Assembly (NCBI GenBank): GCA_002840125.1
Contig: PGZF01000003.1
Coordinates: forward strand, 372,001 to 436,000
Origin: Gammaproteobacteria bacterium HGW-Gammaproteobacteria-15
GTDB taxonomy: Bacteria > Pseudomonadota > Gammaproteobacteria > Enterobacterales > Alteromonadaceae
Direction: 5' to 3'
Length of the DNA stretch: 64,000 nt
The notes under the pieces were generated by a model. It did no database searches, was not told where the DNA came from, and saw only the letters and a list, made by a program, of their open reading frames with translations. Below, in pieces: positions 54,211-62,825 of the stretch (positions are counted from its first letter, which is position 1; each line of letters opens with the position of its first letter). The translations under genes and the position numbers were made by a program.

Positions 54211-55227
54211 ATGATGGTGATTCGCCCAATCCGTGCGGATGATTACCCGGCGCTGTATAGCATTGCGGTTGAGTCTGGGCACGGTTTTACCTCGTTACCG
54301 GTAAATGATGAACTCTTGATGCGCAAAATAAGCCGCTCGGAGCAGTCATTTAACAAAGTGGTCAGCTCGCCGGGAGATGAAGGCTATCTGTTTGTGCTGG
54401 AGGATACGCTCACCGGTGAGGTGTGTGGCACCAGCGCATTGGAAGCGGCTGTGGGGCTGGATGATGCGTTTTATCATTATCATCTGGGTAAAGTGGTACA
54501 TAGCTCACGTTCACTCGGGGTGTATAAAACGGCCGATATATTAACCCTGTGTAATGATTACACCGGCGTTAGTGAATTATGCACGTTATTTTTGCGTGAA
54601 AGCCGCCGCGAGAAAAACAATGGCCGGTTGCTGTCAAAAATGCGCTTTTTGTTTATGGCTGAATTCCCGCAGCGTTTTTCCGACAGAGTGATCGCCGAAA
54701 TGCGCGGCATTTCCAACACCGACGGCAGCTCGCCATTCTGGCAGTGGTTGCAGGAGCATTTTTTCTCGCTGGATTTCCCCACCGCAGATTACCTTACCGG
54801 CATAGGTCAGAAGGTGTTTATCGCAGAACTGATGCCTAAGTATCCGATTTATGTCAGCCTGCTAAGCAAACAGGCGCAAGCGGTTATTGGCCGGGTGCAT
54901 GATAAGACCAAACCGGCGCTGGCATTGCTGCAGTCAGAGGGGTTCTCGCATCGTGGTTATGTCGATATTTTTGATGCCGGCCCTACAGTAGAAGCCAGAG
55001 TGGAACATATCCGCTCAGTGCGCAACAGCCAGCGCCTGCAGGTGCGGCTGGGCGATGTCAGTAACGGCCAGCCTTATCTGATATGTAATACCAGCGTTGT
55101 AGATTTTCGTGCTACCTGGCTGGCACTTGACGTAAACGAACACAGCGCAGAGGTAACCCTGCCGGCGGATGTTGCCGCAGCGCTACGGGTAAACGCGGGC
55201 GACTGGGTTCGGGTTACCAGAATTTAA
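54211..55227 (+). CDS. astA: Arginine N-succinyltransferase
   Basis: AstA transfers succinyl from succinyl-CoA to the alpha-amino group of arginine, the first step of the AST pathway. The 338-residue length and the N-terminus MVIRPIRADDYPAL with HGFTSLP and, later, YHYHLGKVVHSS, LCTLFL and FLMAEFPQRF are characteristic. The ATG doublet gives one extra Met. The usual partner astB does not follow within the window. Confidence 0.93.
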   Translation: MMVIRPIRADDYPALYSIAVESGHGFTSLPVNDELLMRKISRSEQSFNKVVSSPGDEGYLFVLEDTLTGEVCGTSALEAAVGLDDAFYHYHLGKVVHSSRSLGVYKTADILTLCNDYTGVSELCTLFLRESRREKNNGRLLSKMRFLFMAEFPQRFSDRVIAEMRGISNTDGSSPFWQWLQEHFFSLDFPTADYLTGIGQKVFIAELMPKYPIYVSLLSKQAQAVIGRVHDKTKPALALLQSEGFSHRGYVDIFDAGPTVEARVEHIRSVRNSQRLQVRLGDVSNGQPYLICNTSVVDFRATWLALDVNEHSAEVTLPADVAAALRVNAGDWVRVTRI

Positions 55228-55239
55228 TAGGGGAGAGAT

Positions 55240-56709
55240 ATGAATCACGCAGTACAGTTTATTAATAATCAGTGGCTTGGTGGTGAAGGTAAAGAGTTTA
55301 CCTCACTGGACCCGGTAAAAAACACGCAGGTATGGCAAGGTCAGGCGGCAACTGCTGCTCAGGTAGATACTGCGGTGCAGGTGGCACGTAAAGCACAGTA
55401 TGACTGGGCAGGTTTAAGCTTTGATGAGCGTGTTGCTGTGGTAAAAAAGTTTGCTGAGCAACTTAGCGAAAATAAAGACGCCATGGCACTGACTATTGCC
55501 AGCGAAACCGGTAAAGCACTGTGGGAAGCCCGCACTGAAGTTGCGGCGATGATTGGCAAAATTGATATCTCTGTACGGGCTTATCAGGAGCGCACCGGCA
55601 CCAAAGAAAACCCGATGCCACAGGGCCGGGCTTTTGTGCGGCATAAACCGCATGGTGTAGTGGCGGTATTCGGGCCTTATAATTTTCCCGGCCACTTACC
55701 GAATGGCCACATAGTACCAGCCTTGCTGGCAGGTAATGCAGTAATATTTAAACCCTCAGAGTTAACGCCGAAAGTTGCAGAAGAAACAGTAAAACTATGG
55801 CAGCGGGCGGGTTTGCCGGCGGGCGTTATTGCTTTATTGCAAGGCGAAGTAGATACCGGTAAGGCGATTGCCGGCCACAATGGTATTGATGGTATTTTCT
55901 TTACTGGCAGCTCACGCACCGGCCATTACCTGCATCAACAGTTTGCCGGCCGGCCGGATAAAATTCTGGCACTGGAAATGGGCGGCAATAACCCGTTGAT
56001 TGTACAAGATGTCAGTAATATTGATGCCGCAGTGCACGATATTATTCAGTCGGCTTTTATTTCTGCCGGTCAGCGCTGTACCTGCGCCCGTAAATTATTC
56101 TTACCTGCCAATGCACAGGGCGACGCCATTCTGGCACGCCTGCTTGAAGTAACCCGCAATATCAAGGTAGGTGTGTATGACGCCGCCGAACAGCCTTTTA
56201 TGGGTTCAATGATTTCTGTTGCCGCAGCTAAAGGTATGCTGGCTGTGCAGCAGCAATTAGTTGAACTGGGCGGCAAGGTGCTGGTTGAAATGCAGCATAT
56301 TGATGTTAACACCGCCCTGGTGAGCCCTGGCATTATCGAATGCAGCAATGTAACCGATTATCCGGATGACGAGCATTTTGGCCCCTTGTTAAAAGTATTT
56401 CGTTTCACTGACTTTGATCAGGCGATTGATGCGGCCAATAACACCCAGTTTGGTTTATCTGCCGGGCTGTTAAGTGACAGCGCTGAGTTATATCAGCATT
56501 TCTTCCGCCGTATCCGCGCCGGTATTGTTAACTGGAACCGGCCCATTACCGGCGCCAGCTCAGCCGCGCCTTTTGGCGGTGTGGGCTCAAGCGGCAATCA
56601 CCGGGCCAGTGCATTTTATGCCGCAGATTACTGTGCTTATCCGGTGGCGTCTGTGGAGCTGGAGCAGGTAGTATTGCCAGAGCAGTTATCGCCGGGCCTG
56701 GCTTTTTAA
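55240..56709 (+). CDS. astD: Succinylglutamate-semialdehyde dehydrogenase
   Basis: A NAD-dependent aldehyde dehydrogenase of 489 residues with the AstD-type N-terminus [11 protein letters not shown], the motif [14 protein letters not shown], catalytic Glu in ALEMGGNNP and Cys in GQRCTCAR. It oxidises succinylglutamate semialdehyde after AstC. It starts 12 bp after astA with GGGGAGAG upstream. An intrinsic terminator follows. Confidence 0.93.
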   Translation: MNHAVQFINNQWLGGEGKEFTSLDPVKNTQVWQGQAATAAQVDTAVQVARKAQYDWAGLSFDERVAVVKKFAEQLSENKDAMALTIASETGKALWEARTEVAAMIGKIDISVRAYQERTGTKENPMPQGRAFVRHKPHGVVAVFGPYNFPGHLPNGHIVPALLAGNAVIFKPSELTPKVAEETVKLWQRAGLPAGVIALLQGEVDTGKAIAGHNGIDGIFFTGSSRTGHYLHQQFAGRPDKILALEMGGNNPLIVQDVSNIDAAVHDIIQSAFISAGQRCTCARKLFLPANAQGDAILARLLEVTRNIKVGVYDAAEQPFMGSMISVAAAKGMLAVQQQLVELGGKVLVEMQHIDVNTALVSPGIIECSNVTDYPDDEHFGPLLKVFRFTDFDQAIDAANNTQFGLSAGLLSDSAELYQHFFRRIRAGIVNWNRPITGASSAAPFGGVGSSGNHRASAFYAADYCAYPVASVELEQVVLPEQLSPGLAF

Positions 56710-56730
56710 GTCTGGTCGTAAATAAATCTT

Positions 56731-56757
56731 ATCGGGGCTAGCGCCCCGATTTGTTTT
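56731..56757 (+). terminator. astD terminator
   Basis: ATCGGGGC (56731-56738) pairs with GCCCCGAT (56743-56750) around TAGC, followed by TTGTTTT. Confidence 0.85.
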
Positions 56758-56828
56758 CTGCTGCAGTATTTGCTTAAATAACGCATACTTAATGCATCTC
56801 TTGCCAACAGTCAGGTGTAAAACAGCCC

Positions 56829-57176
56829 ATGGTCACAGATAAACCCGGATACGAGCATTTGATCCAGTTTCTGACAGAGCATTTGTCGCTGTTTGAGCAA
56901 ACCGGCTCGGGTGATGCAGATAAAACTATTGGTGCCTTACTGGAAGAGTCTATCGCAGAGCAAATTATCACGCTTTGCACCCAGCACACTGAGCTGGAGA
57001 TGAACCATCGCAGCATGATTATCCGTGAAGTTGACGGCATCATGTATGACTTTCAGGAAGTGCTGGCCAGTGTGCTGGATAAAAAAGCCACCCGCCAGCA
57101 GGCTGAACTTATCAATGAAATCTCTCTGTTAATCAAAAACCTGTTTGATACTGCCATCGCAGATCTGATGGATTAA
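56829..57176 (+). CDS. DUF3802-like conserved hypothetical protein
   Basis: This 115-residue acidic, all-helical protein begins MVTDKPGYEHLIQFLTEHL. The start, length and position after astD fit a small family (DUF3802) that I associate with Shewanella and Vibrio relatives; this is recall, not a search. There is no signal peptide or membrane segment, so it is probably cytoplasmic. Function is unknown. Confidence 0.65.
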   Translation: MVTDKPGYEHLIQFLTEHLSLFEQTGSGDADKTIGALLEESIAEQIITLCTQHTELEMNHRSMIIREVDGIMYDFQEVLASVLDKKATRQQAELINEISLLIKNLFDTAIADLMD

Positions 57177-57260
57177 CGCCACACCTTACTGCAAATGTGC
57201 TAGATACCTGAGCAGCTTTTACGTAGAATGTCGGCCTCCTTTTTCTGGCTGGGGTTTGTG

Positions 57261-57689
57261 ATGGAAGCAAAGGTTAAATGGCACGATAACAACACCTTTA
57301 TTGGCCGCTCTGGTAGTGGTCACGCAGTGGTATTTGACGGCAATAAAGATGACAGCACTGCCCCCAGCCCGATGGAAATGGTGCTGATGGCCGCAGGTGC
57401 CTGCTCATCTGTTGATGTTGTCAGTATTTTAAAGAAATCCCGCCAGCAGGTGCTTGATTGCGAAGTTAAGCTAAGTGCCGAGCGCGCCGACACCGTACCT
57501 AAAGTATTTACCAAATTACATCTGCATTTTGCCGTAACCGGGGTTAACCTCAGTGAAAAGCAGGTAGAGCGGGCAGTGCAGCTGTCGGCAGATAAATATT
57601 GTTCGGTATCCATTATGTTATCCGGCAGCGTAGCAGTAACACATTCATTCAGTGTTATAGCTGCTGAGCTCACGCCAGCAGCAGAATAA
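57261..57689 (+). CDS. OsmC-family protein (YhfA type)
   Basis: The ATG at 57261 (GGGG 7 nt upstream) gives 142 residues matching E. coli YhfA closely in AKVKWHDNNTFIG, APSPMEMVLMAAGACSSVDVVSIL and SADKYCSV. The two cysteines of OsmC/Ohr-type folds are visible at GACSS and KYCSV. OsmC proteins reduce organic peroxides, but the YhfA branch has no settled role. The frame's earlier start would add 11 hydrophobic residues without a ribosome site. Confidence 0.88.
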   Translation: MEAKVKWHDNNTFIGRSGSGHAVVFDGNKDDSTAPSPMEMVLMAAGACSSVDVVSILKKSRQQVLDCEVKLSAERADTVPKVFTKLHLHFAVTGVNLSEKQVERAVQLSADKYCSVSIMLSGSVAVTHSFSVIAAELTPAAE

Positions 57690-57705
57690 CAGCAGTAAAT
57701 TAGTC

Positions 57706-57726
57706 AAAACCGGTTACCGGTTTTTT
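57706..57726 (+). terminator. Terminator after the OsmC gene
   Basis: AAAACCGG (57706-57713) pairs with CCGGTTTT (57717-57724) around TTA, then continues as T. It ends 18 bp before the speD start. Confidence 0.8.
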
Positions 57727-57743
57727 AGCGGAGACAATGTTAA

Positions 57744-58550
57744 GTGGTTAAGCCTTTTGAAAAATTGAAACTACACGGTTTTAATAACCTGACAAAAAGC
57801 CTGAGTTTCAGCCTTTATGACATTTGTTATGCCAAAACTGAGCAACACCGGCAGGAATACATCGAATATATCGACGAGCAATATAATGCCGATCGGTTAA
57901 CGGATATTCTGACTGAAGTCACTGATATTATCGGTGCTAACATTCTGAATGTGGCGCGCCAGGATTACGATCCACAAGGTGCCAGCGTTACCATACTGGT
58001 AAGTGAAGAGCCGGTACTGGTTGATCCAGACAACTCAGAAAACCCCGGGCCGCGGCCTGATGCGGTTGTGGCCCATCTGGATAAAAGCCATATTTGCGTG
58101 CATACCTACCCGGAAATTCACCCGCATGATGGCATCTGTACTTTCCGTGCCGATATTGAGGTTTCTACCTGCGGTATTATATCGCCACTGAAAGCACTGA
58201 ACTTCCTGATCCACAGTTTTGAATCTGACATTGTTACTATCGACTACCGTGTGCGTGGTTTTACCCGTGATGTCAGCGGCACTAAACATTATATCGATCA
58301 TCCAATCAGTTCTATTCAGAACTTTATGGACGAAGACACCAAGCGTGCTTTCCAGATGATTGATGTTAACGTGTATCAGGAAAACCTGTTTCACACCAAA
58401 ATGATGCTAAAAGAAGCTGATTTGAATAACTACCTGTTTGGTATGGGCAAAGATTCAATGACGCCGGAAGAGCAAAAGACAATCAGCAAGAAAGTGTTTC
58501 GTGAAATGCGCGAAATTTTCTACGGCCGCAATCTGCCGGATATGAAGTAA
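57744..58550 (+). CDS. speD: S-adenosylmethionine decarboxylase proenzyme
   Basis: SpeD makes decarboxylated SAM, the aminopropyl donor for spermidine. The protein is a close match to the 264-residue E. coli enzyme: [31 protein letters not shown], and the self-cleavage site [11 protein letters not shown], whose Ser becomes the pyruvoyl group. The start is GTG with GGAG upstream. speE is not adjacent. Confidence 0.95.
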   Translation: MVKPFEKLKLHGFNNLTKSLSFSLYDICYAKTEQHRQEYIEYIDEQYNADRLTDILTEVTDIIGANILNVARQDYDPQGASVTILVSEEPVLVDPDNSENPGPRPDAVVAHLDKSHICVHTYPEIHPHDGICTFRADIEVSTCGIISPLKALNFLIHSFESDIVTIDYRVRGFTRDVSGTKHYIDHPISSIQNFMDEDTKRAFQMIDVNVYQENLFHTKMMLKEADLNNYLFGMGKDSMTPEEQKTISKKVFREMREIFYGRNLPDMK

Positions 58551-58553
58551 CTG

Positions 58554-59543
58554 ATGGCCATGCTTATCGACCATAAATTTTCCATTGCCCCGATGCTGGA
58601 CTGGACAGATAAGCATTGCCGCTACTTTCACCGCCTGCTGAGCCAGCATGCGGTGCTGTACACTGAGATGGTGACCACCGGCGCTATTATTCATGGCAGC
58701 GGTGATTATTTAGCTTTTAATGCAGAAGAGCATCCTGTGGTGCTGCAACTGGGCGGCTCTAACCCGGCTGATATGGCGCATTGCGCTAAGCTGGCAGAGC
58801 AGCGCGGTTATGATGCAGTAAATATTAATGTTGGCTGCCCGTCTGACCGGGTGCAAAACGGTATGTTTGGTGCCTGCCTGATGGCACAACCACAACTGGT
58901 AGCCGACTGTGTTAAAGCAATGCAGGATGTGGTCAGCATACCGGTAACAGTGAAAACCCGTATTGGTATTGATGATTCCGACGATTATCAGTTTTTGCAG
59001 GATTTTGTCGCGACAGTGGCCGATGCCGGTTGTCAGCAATTGATTATCCACGCCCGCAAAGCCTGGCTTAAAGGCTTAAGCCCGAAAGAAAACCGCGAAG
59101 TGCCGCCACTGAATTACGAGCGGGTATATCAGTTAAAGCGTGAGTTTCCACAGCTTAATATCAGCCTCAATGGTGGCGTTAAAACACTTGAGCAAGCCAC
59201 AGCACAGCTGCAGTACCTGGACGGCGTGATGGTGGGGCGCGAGGCGTATTCAAACCCTATGTTGCTAAGCAGTGTTGATGAGCTGATATATGGCAAAGCC
59301 GGTTACAGCCGCAGCCCGCATCAGGTGGTGCAGGCTATGTTGCCTTATATTGAGCGGCAAATGCAGCAGGGCGCCCGGTTTTGGCATATTGCCCGCCATA
59401 TGCTGGGGTTATTTCAGGGTATGCCAGGTGCCAGACAATGGCGGCGTTTGTTAAGCGAGCGTGGTCATTTTGCTGATGCTACACCAGAGTTAATGCTGCA
59501 GGCACTGGCAAAAGTAGCCCCTGTAGCGGATTTAACCACCTGA
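58554..59543 (+). CDS. dusA: tRNA-dihydrouridine synthase A
   Basis: This FMN enzyme reduces U20/U20a in the tRNA D-loop. The barrel motifs are present: [23 protein letters not shown], the catalytic Cys in [19 protein letters not shown], and the DusA-specific [18 protein letters not shown]. It has 329 residues. It begins 4 bp after speD, so the two are probably cotranscribed. The ATG at 58560 is an equal alternative start. Confidence 0.94.
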   Translation: MAMLIDHKFSIAPMLDWTDKHCRYFHRLLSQHAVLYTEMVTTGAIIHGSGDYLAFNAEEHPVVLQLGGSNPADMAHCAKLAEQRGYDAVNINVGCPSDRVQNGMFGACLMAQPQLVADCVKAMQDVVSIPVTVKTRIGIDDSDDYQFLQDFVATVADAGCQQLIIHARKAWLKGLSPKENREVPPLNYERVYQLKREFPQLNISLNGGVKTLEQATAQLQYLDGVMVGREAYSNPMLLSSVDELIYGKAGYSRSPHQVVQAMLPYIERQMQQGARFWHIARHMLGLFQGMPGARQWRRLLSERGHFADATPELMLQALAKVAPVADLTT

Positions 59544-59576
59544 TTAGTTAATTTCACCATTTTTTGGTTTTCAATA

Positions 59577-59608
59577 AAAGGCGGGTATAACGAAAGTTAG
59601 CCGCCTTT
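59577..59608 (+). terminator. dusA terminator
   Basis: AAAGGCGG (59577-59584) pairs with CCGCCTTT (59601-59608); the loop holds an inner TAAC-GAAA-GTTA hairpin, and A/T-rich sequence follows. Confidence 0.75.
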
Positions 59609-59715
59609 ATTATTTTATAGATTAATATCAGTGTCTTATGCTGTTTTGCCGACTTGGCACAGCACTTGAAATACCGGTTGTGTAGTACAGACTAACCACT
59701 TTCAAGGAAACGATA

Positions 59716-59985
59716 ATGAACACACTGACTGCTCTAACCTTAACTGCAGCTTTCGCCGGGGCTTTACTGGCTAACCATGCGATGGCGGATGAATTAACGG
59801 ATCAAATCCGTGGCGCTGCCCAACAGCAATTGCAAGAGCTGCATAGCCACAATCAGCAACAGGCCAGAATTGCACTGCATAAAACTGCGCTGGAGCTGCT
59901 GGCCCGGCAAACCGCTGAACAGGACGCAGCAACAGCATTACTGGCATATCAGGCAGTGCGTACTGCCGCTGTAGTGGCAGAGTAA
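59716..59985 (+). CDS. Hypothetical exported helical protein
   Basis: An 89-residue protein with a clear signal peptide (cleavage after AMA, about residue 24). The mature part is Gln/Ala-rich and predicted helical, with no cysteine. AAGGAAACG precedes the ATG. It heads a run of very small envelope genes that ends in a PspC-domain protein. No family is recognised. Confidence 0.7.
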   Translation: MNTLTALTLTAAFAGALLANHAMADELTDQIRGAAQQQLQELHSHNQQQARIALHKTALELLARQTAEQDAATALLAYQAVRTAAVVAE

Positions 59986-59988
59986 GTT

Positions 59989-60120
59989 ATGTTGCTGTCA
60001 TCCGGTTGGTTACTGCTGCTGTTTCTCAGCCCGGTGCTAAGCATAATACCCGTTGTGCTGCTGTGGCACTGGCTGATGCCACTGTTTGGTTTGGGGCAAA
60101 AAGCTTCAGGCATGTTGTAG
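59989..60120 (+). CDS. Tiny hydrophobic membrane protein, 43 residues
   Basis: The ATG lies 3 bp after the upstream stop. The product has a Leu-rich hydrophobic stretch broken by prolines (residues 6-33), with WHW at its end and a short basic tail. One membrane helix or a hairpin is likely. Tight spacing to its neighbours is the main support; there is no strong Shine-Dalgarno, so translation may be coupled. Confidence 0.5.
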   Translation: MLLSSGWLLLLFLSPVLSIIPVVLLWHWLMPLFGLGQKASGML

Positions 60121-60135
60121 AAAAGGAACGCAGAC

Positions 60136-60258
60136 ATGAGTTGGGTAACAATAGAACTGACAGCCTTTGCTATTTTTGTGGCTTTACTGCTGTTAGCACA
60201 GCTGAGTCAGATAAATAAAAAACACCTTGATGGAGTACAGACAAATGGCAACTTATGA
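60136..60258 (+). CDS. Tiny single-helix membrane protein, 40 residues
   Basis: The ATG at 60136 follows AAAAGGAACG by 6 nt. The product has one clean hydrophobic helix (about residues 6-23, ending LLLLAQL) and a polar tail with two Lys. The stop lies 14 bp inside the PspC gene, so translation is probably coupled. In size and position it recalls PspB-like partners of PspC, but it shows no PspB motif. Confidence 0.55.
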   Translation: MSWVTIELTAFAIFVALLLLAQLSQINKKHLDGVQTNGNL

Positions 60259-60442
60259 CACTGATCGTTGGTATTGTGCCCGGGCCTATCGCAAAATTGC
60301 GGGCGTTTGTGCCGGTTTTGCCGGTTATTATCAGCAACCACGCTGGCTGATCCGCCTACTGGCGGTCATATTATTAGTGATGTTTCCCGTTGCAGCAATA
60401 CTGGCATATCTGGTAGCAGCGGTGGTGCTACCAAACCGTTGA
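60245..60442 (+). CDS. PspC-domain membrane protein
   Basis: The start at MATYDTDRWY is preferred, giving 65 residues. The PspC signature is clear: YRKIAGVCAGFAGYY followed by PRWLIRLLAVILL and a second hydrophobic stretch to LVAAVVLPNR. In enterobacteria PspC senses membrane stress and binds PspA. Neither pspA, pspB nor pspF is present in the window, so this is either a separated part of a Psp response or a stand-alone PspC protein. Confidence 0.82.
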   Translation: MATYDTDRWYCARAYRKIAGVCAGFAGYYQQPRWLIRLLAVILLVMFPVAAILAYLVAAVVLPNR

Positions 60443-60522
60443 CACTGTTCCTGGTAAGTTACGGGCTGTTAACTGGTTGAAACTGGTGTAAGATAAGGCC
60501 GTGACTATAAAGGAGAAACAAG

Positions 60523-60954
60523 ATGCGATGGTTTTTTGCTGCTTTGTTGATTTTAAGCTGCGCTATGTCTGCCAAGGCTGACCCTGTATTCAGTGTCGAA
60601 GATAGCCAGATCCGTCAGCCGATGCCGGGGCGCACGGTAACAGCAGGTTACCTGACATTACATAATCATTCCGCAGATGCCGTTAAACTTGTTGCAGCCA
60701 GCAGCAGCCAGTTTGCAAGGGTCGAGTTACATCAGCATACCCATAAAGACGGTATGATGCGCATGGAACAAATCAGTGAAATTAATATTGATGCCGGTGG
60801 CAGTGTGGCATTTGAGCCGGGTGGTTTGCACTTGATGTTGTTTGAACCTAAAGACACACTGGAAATTGGCCAGCAAATACCGCTAACTTTAGAGTTTGCT
60901 GACGGGCAGCAACTGATGTTGACAGTGCCGGTAGCTGCCACACCTAAACGCTGA
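60523..60954 (+). CDS. Periplasmic PCu(A)C copper chaperone
   Basis: A signal peptide (cleavage after AKA, about residue 19) precedes a cupredoxin-like domain with the copper-site pattern: His in VELHQHTH, Met in GMMRMEQ, and the HLM motif in GGLHLMLF. Proteins of this family deliver Cu(I) to cytochrome c oxidase. AAAGGAGAAACAAG precedes the ATG. It lies 10 bp before the DUF2333 gene. Confidence 0.88.
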   Translation: MRWFFAALLILSCAMSAKADPVFSVEDSQIRQPMPGRTVTAGYLTLHNHSADAVKLVAASSSQFARVELHQHTHKDGMMRMEQISEINIDAGGSVAFEPGGLHLMLFEPKDTLEIGQQIPLTLEFADGQQLMLTVPVAATPKR

Positions 60955-60964
60955 GGGTAGCTTT

Positions 60965-61942
60965 ATGGTTAATACTAAACTAATCAGTGCAGCAGTATTA
61001 GCAATACTGCTGCTTATGTATGCCACAGCGTGGTGGGTAAGCCGCGAACCTGCCATGCTGATAGCAGAAATTAAACAAGAGCAGCGCAAGTTGGGTGATG
61101 ACGCTATAACCGGTTATAGCACCACCACTGCGTTAATCCGTGTCAGTGAAACCTTGCTGTATAAAAGTGGCGGTTATCTGGCAAATGATATTATGCCGCC
61201 GTTCAGCCTGCTGGATAATATGCCAGCGTGGGAGTTAGGTGTGCTGGAGATGTCACGCGATCTGGCGTTAGCCTTACGCAAAGAGTTCAGCCGCTCTCAG
61301 TCACAATCCACAGAAAATGTTTTCCTTAAAGTAGCACAGCCGCGCTTTAATATTGATCACAAAAGCTGGGCTATTCCCAGTGCGGAAGCCGAATATGCCA
61401 AGGCGATAGAGCAATTATATTTATATCGTGCCGAGCTGTTAGATCCCGCCAAACCAGATAGCCAGTTTTACGCCCGCGCAGATAATTTACGCGACTGGGT
61501 AAAAGCAGTAGAAAAACGGCTTGGCAGTTACTCACAACGTTTAAGTGCCAGCGTGGGACAAGACCGTATTAACACTGATCTGGCCGGTGATGCCTCAGCG
61601 CGCCAATCGACAGAAACGCCGGCCCATCGTAATATCAAAACCAGCTGGTGGAAAATAGACGACGAATTTTACGAAGCCCGTGGTGCTGCCTGGGCTTTAC
61701 TGCATTTTCTAAAAGCCATAGAAACCGATTTTAATGACGTATTACAACGTAAAAATGCCATGATCAGTTTGCGGCAAATTATCCGTGAACTTGAAGCAAC
61801 CCAACAGCCAATCTGGAGCCCTATGGTGCTTAACGGCAGTGGCTTCGGTTTGATGGCAAACCACAGCCTGGTAATGGCAAATTATATCTCCCGCGCTAAT
61901 GCTGCGCTGATTGATCTCTCCGAATTATTATCACAAGGGTAG
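60965..61942 (+). CDS. DUF2333 family membrane-anchored protein
   Basis: A single N-terminal membrane helix (about residues 5-25) leads to a 300-residue periplasmic helical domain. GYSTTTALIRVSETLLYKSGGYLANDIMPP and the later WWKIDDEFYEARGAAWALLHFLKAIE are typical of DUF2333. Function is unknown. The gene is followed 7 bp later by a beta-barrel gene and may form one envelope unit with it. Confidence 0.8.
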   Translation: MVNTKLISAAVLAILLLMYATAWWVSREPAMLIAEIKQEQRKLGDDAITGYSTTTALIRVSETLLYKSGGYLANDIMPPFSLLDNMPAWELGVLEMSRDLALALRKEFSRSQSQSTENVFLKVAQPRFNIDHKSWAIPSAEAEYAKAIEQLYLYRAELLDPAKPDSQFYARADNLRDWVKAVEKRLGSYSQRLSASVGQDRINTDLAGDASARQSTETPAHRNIKTSWWKIDDEFYEARGAAWALLHFLKAIETDFNDVLQRKNAMISLRQIIRELEATQQPIWSPMVLNGSGFGLMANHSLVMANYISRANAALIDLSELLSQG

Positions 61943-61949
61943 TTACAGC

Positions 61950-62708
61950 ATGAAAAAAACCGCGTTAATCTTATCTGTTAGCGGCTTCTTACTTACCGGA
62001 CCTGTACAGGCAGATACCCTGCTTGGGCTTTACGTTGGCGCAGACGGCTGGCGCACTTCTGCAGATGGCGGCTTTGCTAATAGCAGCCAGATACAGAATT
62101 TCAATTTTTCTGACAAAACGCAAAAATCTTATTATGTCGCTCTGGAACACCCTCTGCCATTTGTACCCAATATCCGGCTGCAGCATAACCAGCTAGAGTC
62201 TTCAGGCTCAACCAGCCTCAATACCGCCTTTAGCTTTGCCGGTAACACCTTTGCTGCCGGCACTGAGCTACAAAACCAAACCAAGCTGACTAACACCGAC
62301 TATGTGTTGTACTACGAAATTCTTGATAATGATCTGGTCAGCCTGGATCTGGGCATAAACGGTAAATACATTAATGGTACCGTTGCTGTTGCTGAAACTG
62401 ATGCGAACGGCATGGCGGCGTCGCAACGGGCATCGCAGCTTATTCCTATGGTATATGCGTCGGCCATTGTCGGCTTACCGCTGACCGGGCTGGATGTATT
62501 CACCCAGGGTAGTTATGTATCACTGGATGGCAACCGTATATACGATGTTCAGGCTGGTGTGGCTTATGCTGTGCTGGATAATCTGGCCGTGAATATGCGC
62601 CTGAAACTGGGATATCGGGCCATGAACCTGCGGCTGGATGATGTTGACAATTTACATGCTGATCTCGACTTTAAAGGCATCTTCGCCGGTATAGAACTGT
62701 ACTTTTAG
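61950..62708 (+). CDS. TIGR04219-type outer-membrane beta-barrel protein
   Basis: The ATG at 61950 (AAGGGTAG upstream) gives a signal peptide ending VQA and a mature start DTLLGLYVGADGWRT, the opening of the TIGR04219 barrel family. The sequence alternates as expected for strands and ends with the aromatic GIELYF. 252 residues. Function is unknown. It lies 7 bp after DUF2333. Confidence 0.78.
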   Translation: MKKTALILSVSGFLLTGPVQADTLLGLYVGADGWRTSADGGFANSSQIQNFNFSDKTQKSYYVALEHPLPFVPNIRLQHNQLESSGSTSLNTAFSFAGNTFAAGTELQNQTKLTNTDYVLYYEILDNDLVSLDLGINGKYINGTVAVAETDANGMAASQRASQLIPMVYASAIVGLPLTGLDVFTQGSYVSLDGNRIYDVQAGVAYAVLDNLAVNMRLKLGYRAMNLRLDDVDNLHADLDFKGIFAGIELYF

Positions 62709-62754
62709 GCACGAGAATAAATGCTGGCAAGCTGCAACAGTTGGCCGGCATTTG

Positions 62755-62778
62755 CCAGGCTTGCCTTGTTAGGCCTGG
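62755..62778 (+). other. Hairpin after the barrel gene
   Basis: CCAGGC (62755-62760) pairs with GCCTGG (62773-62778); a wider GGCAAGC/GCTTGCC pairing is also possible. No T run follows directly, so termination is uncertain. Confidence 0.3.
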
Positions 62779-62825
62779 TAAATCGTTTTATAGTTATTTC
62801 ACGCATTGTCCGGGTAGGCTAAGTT

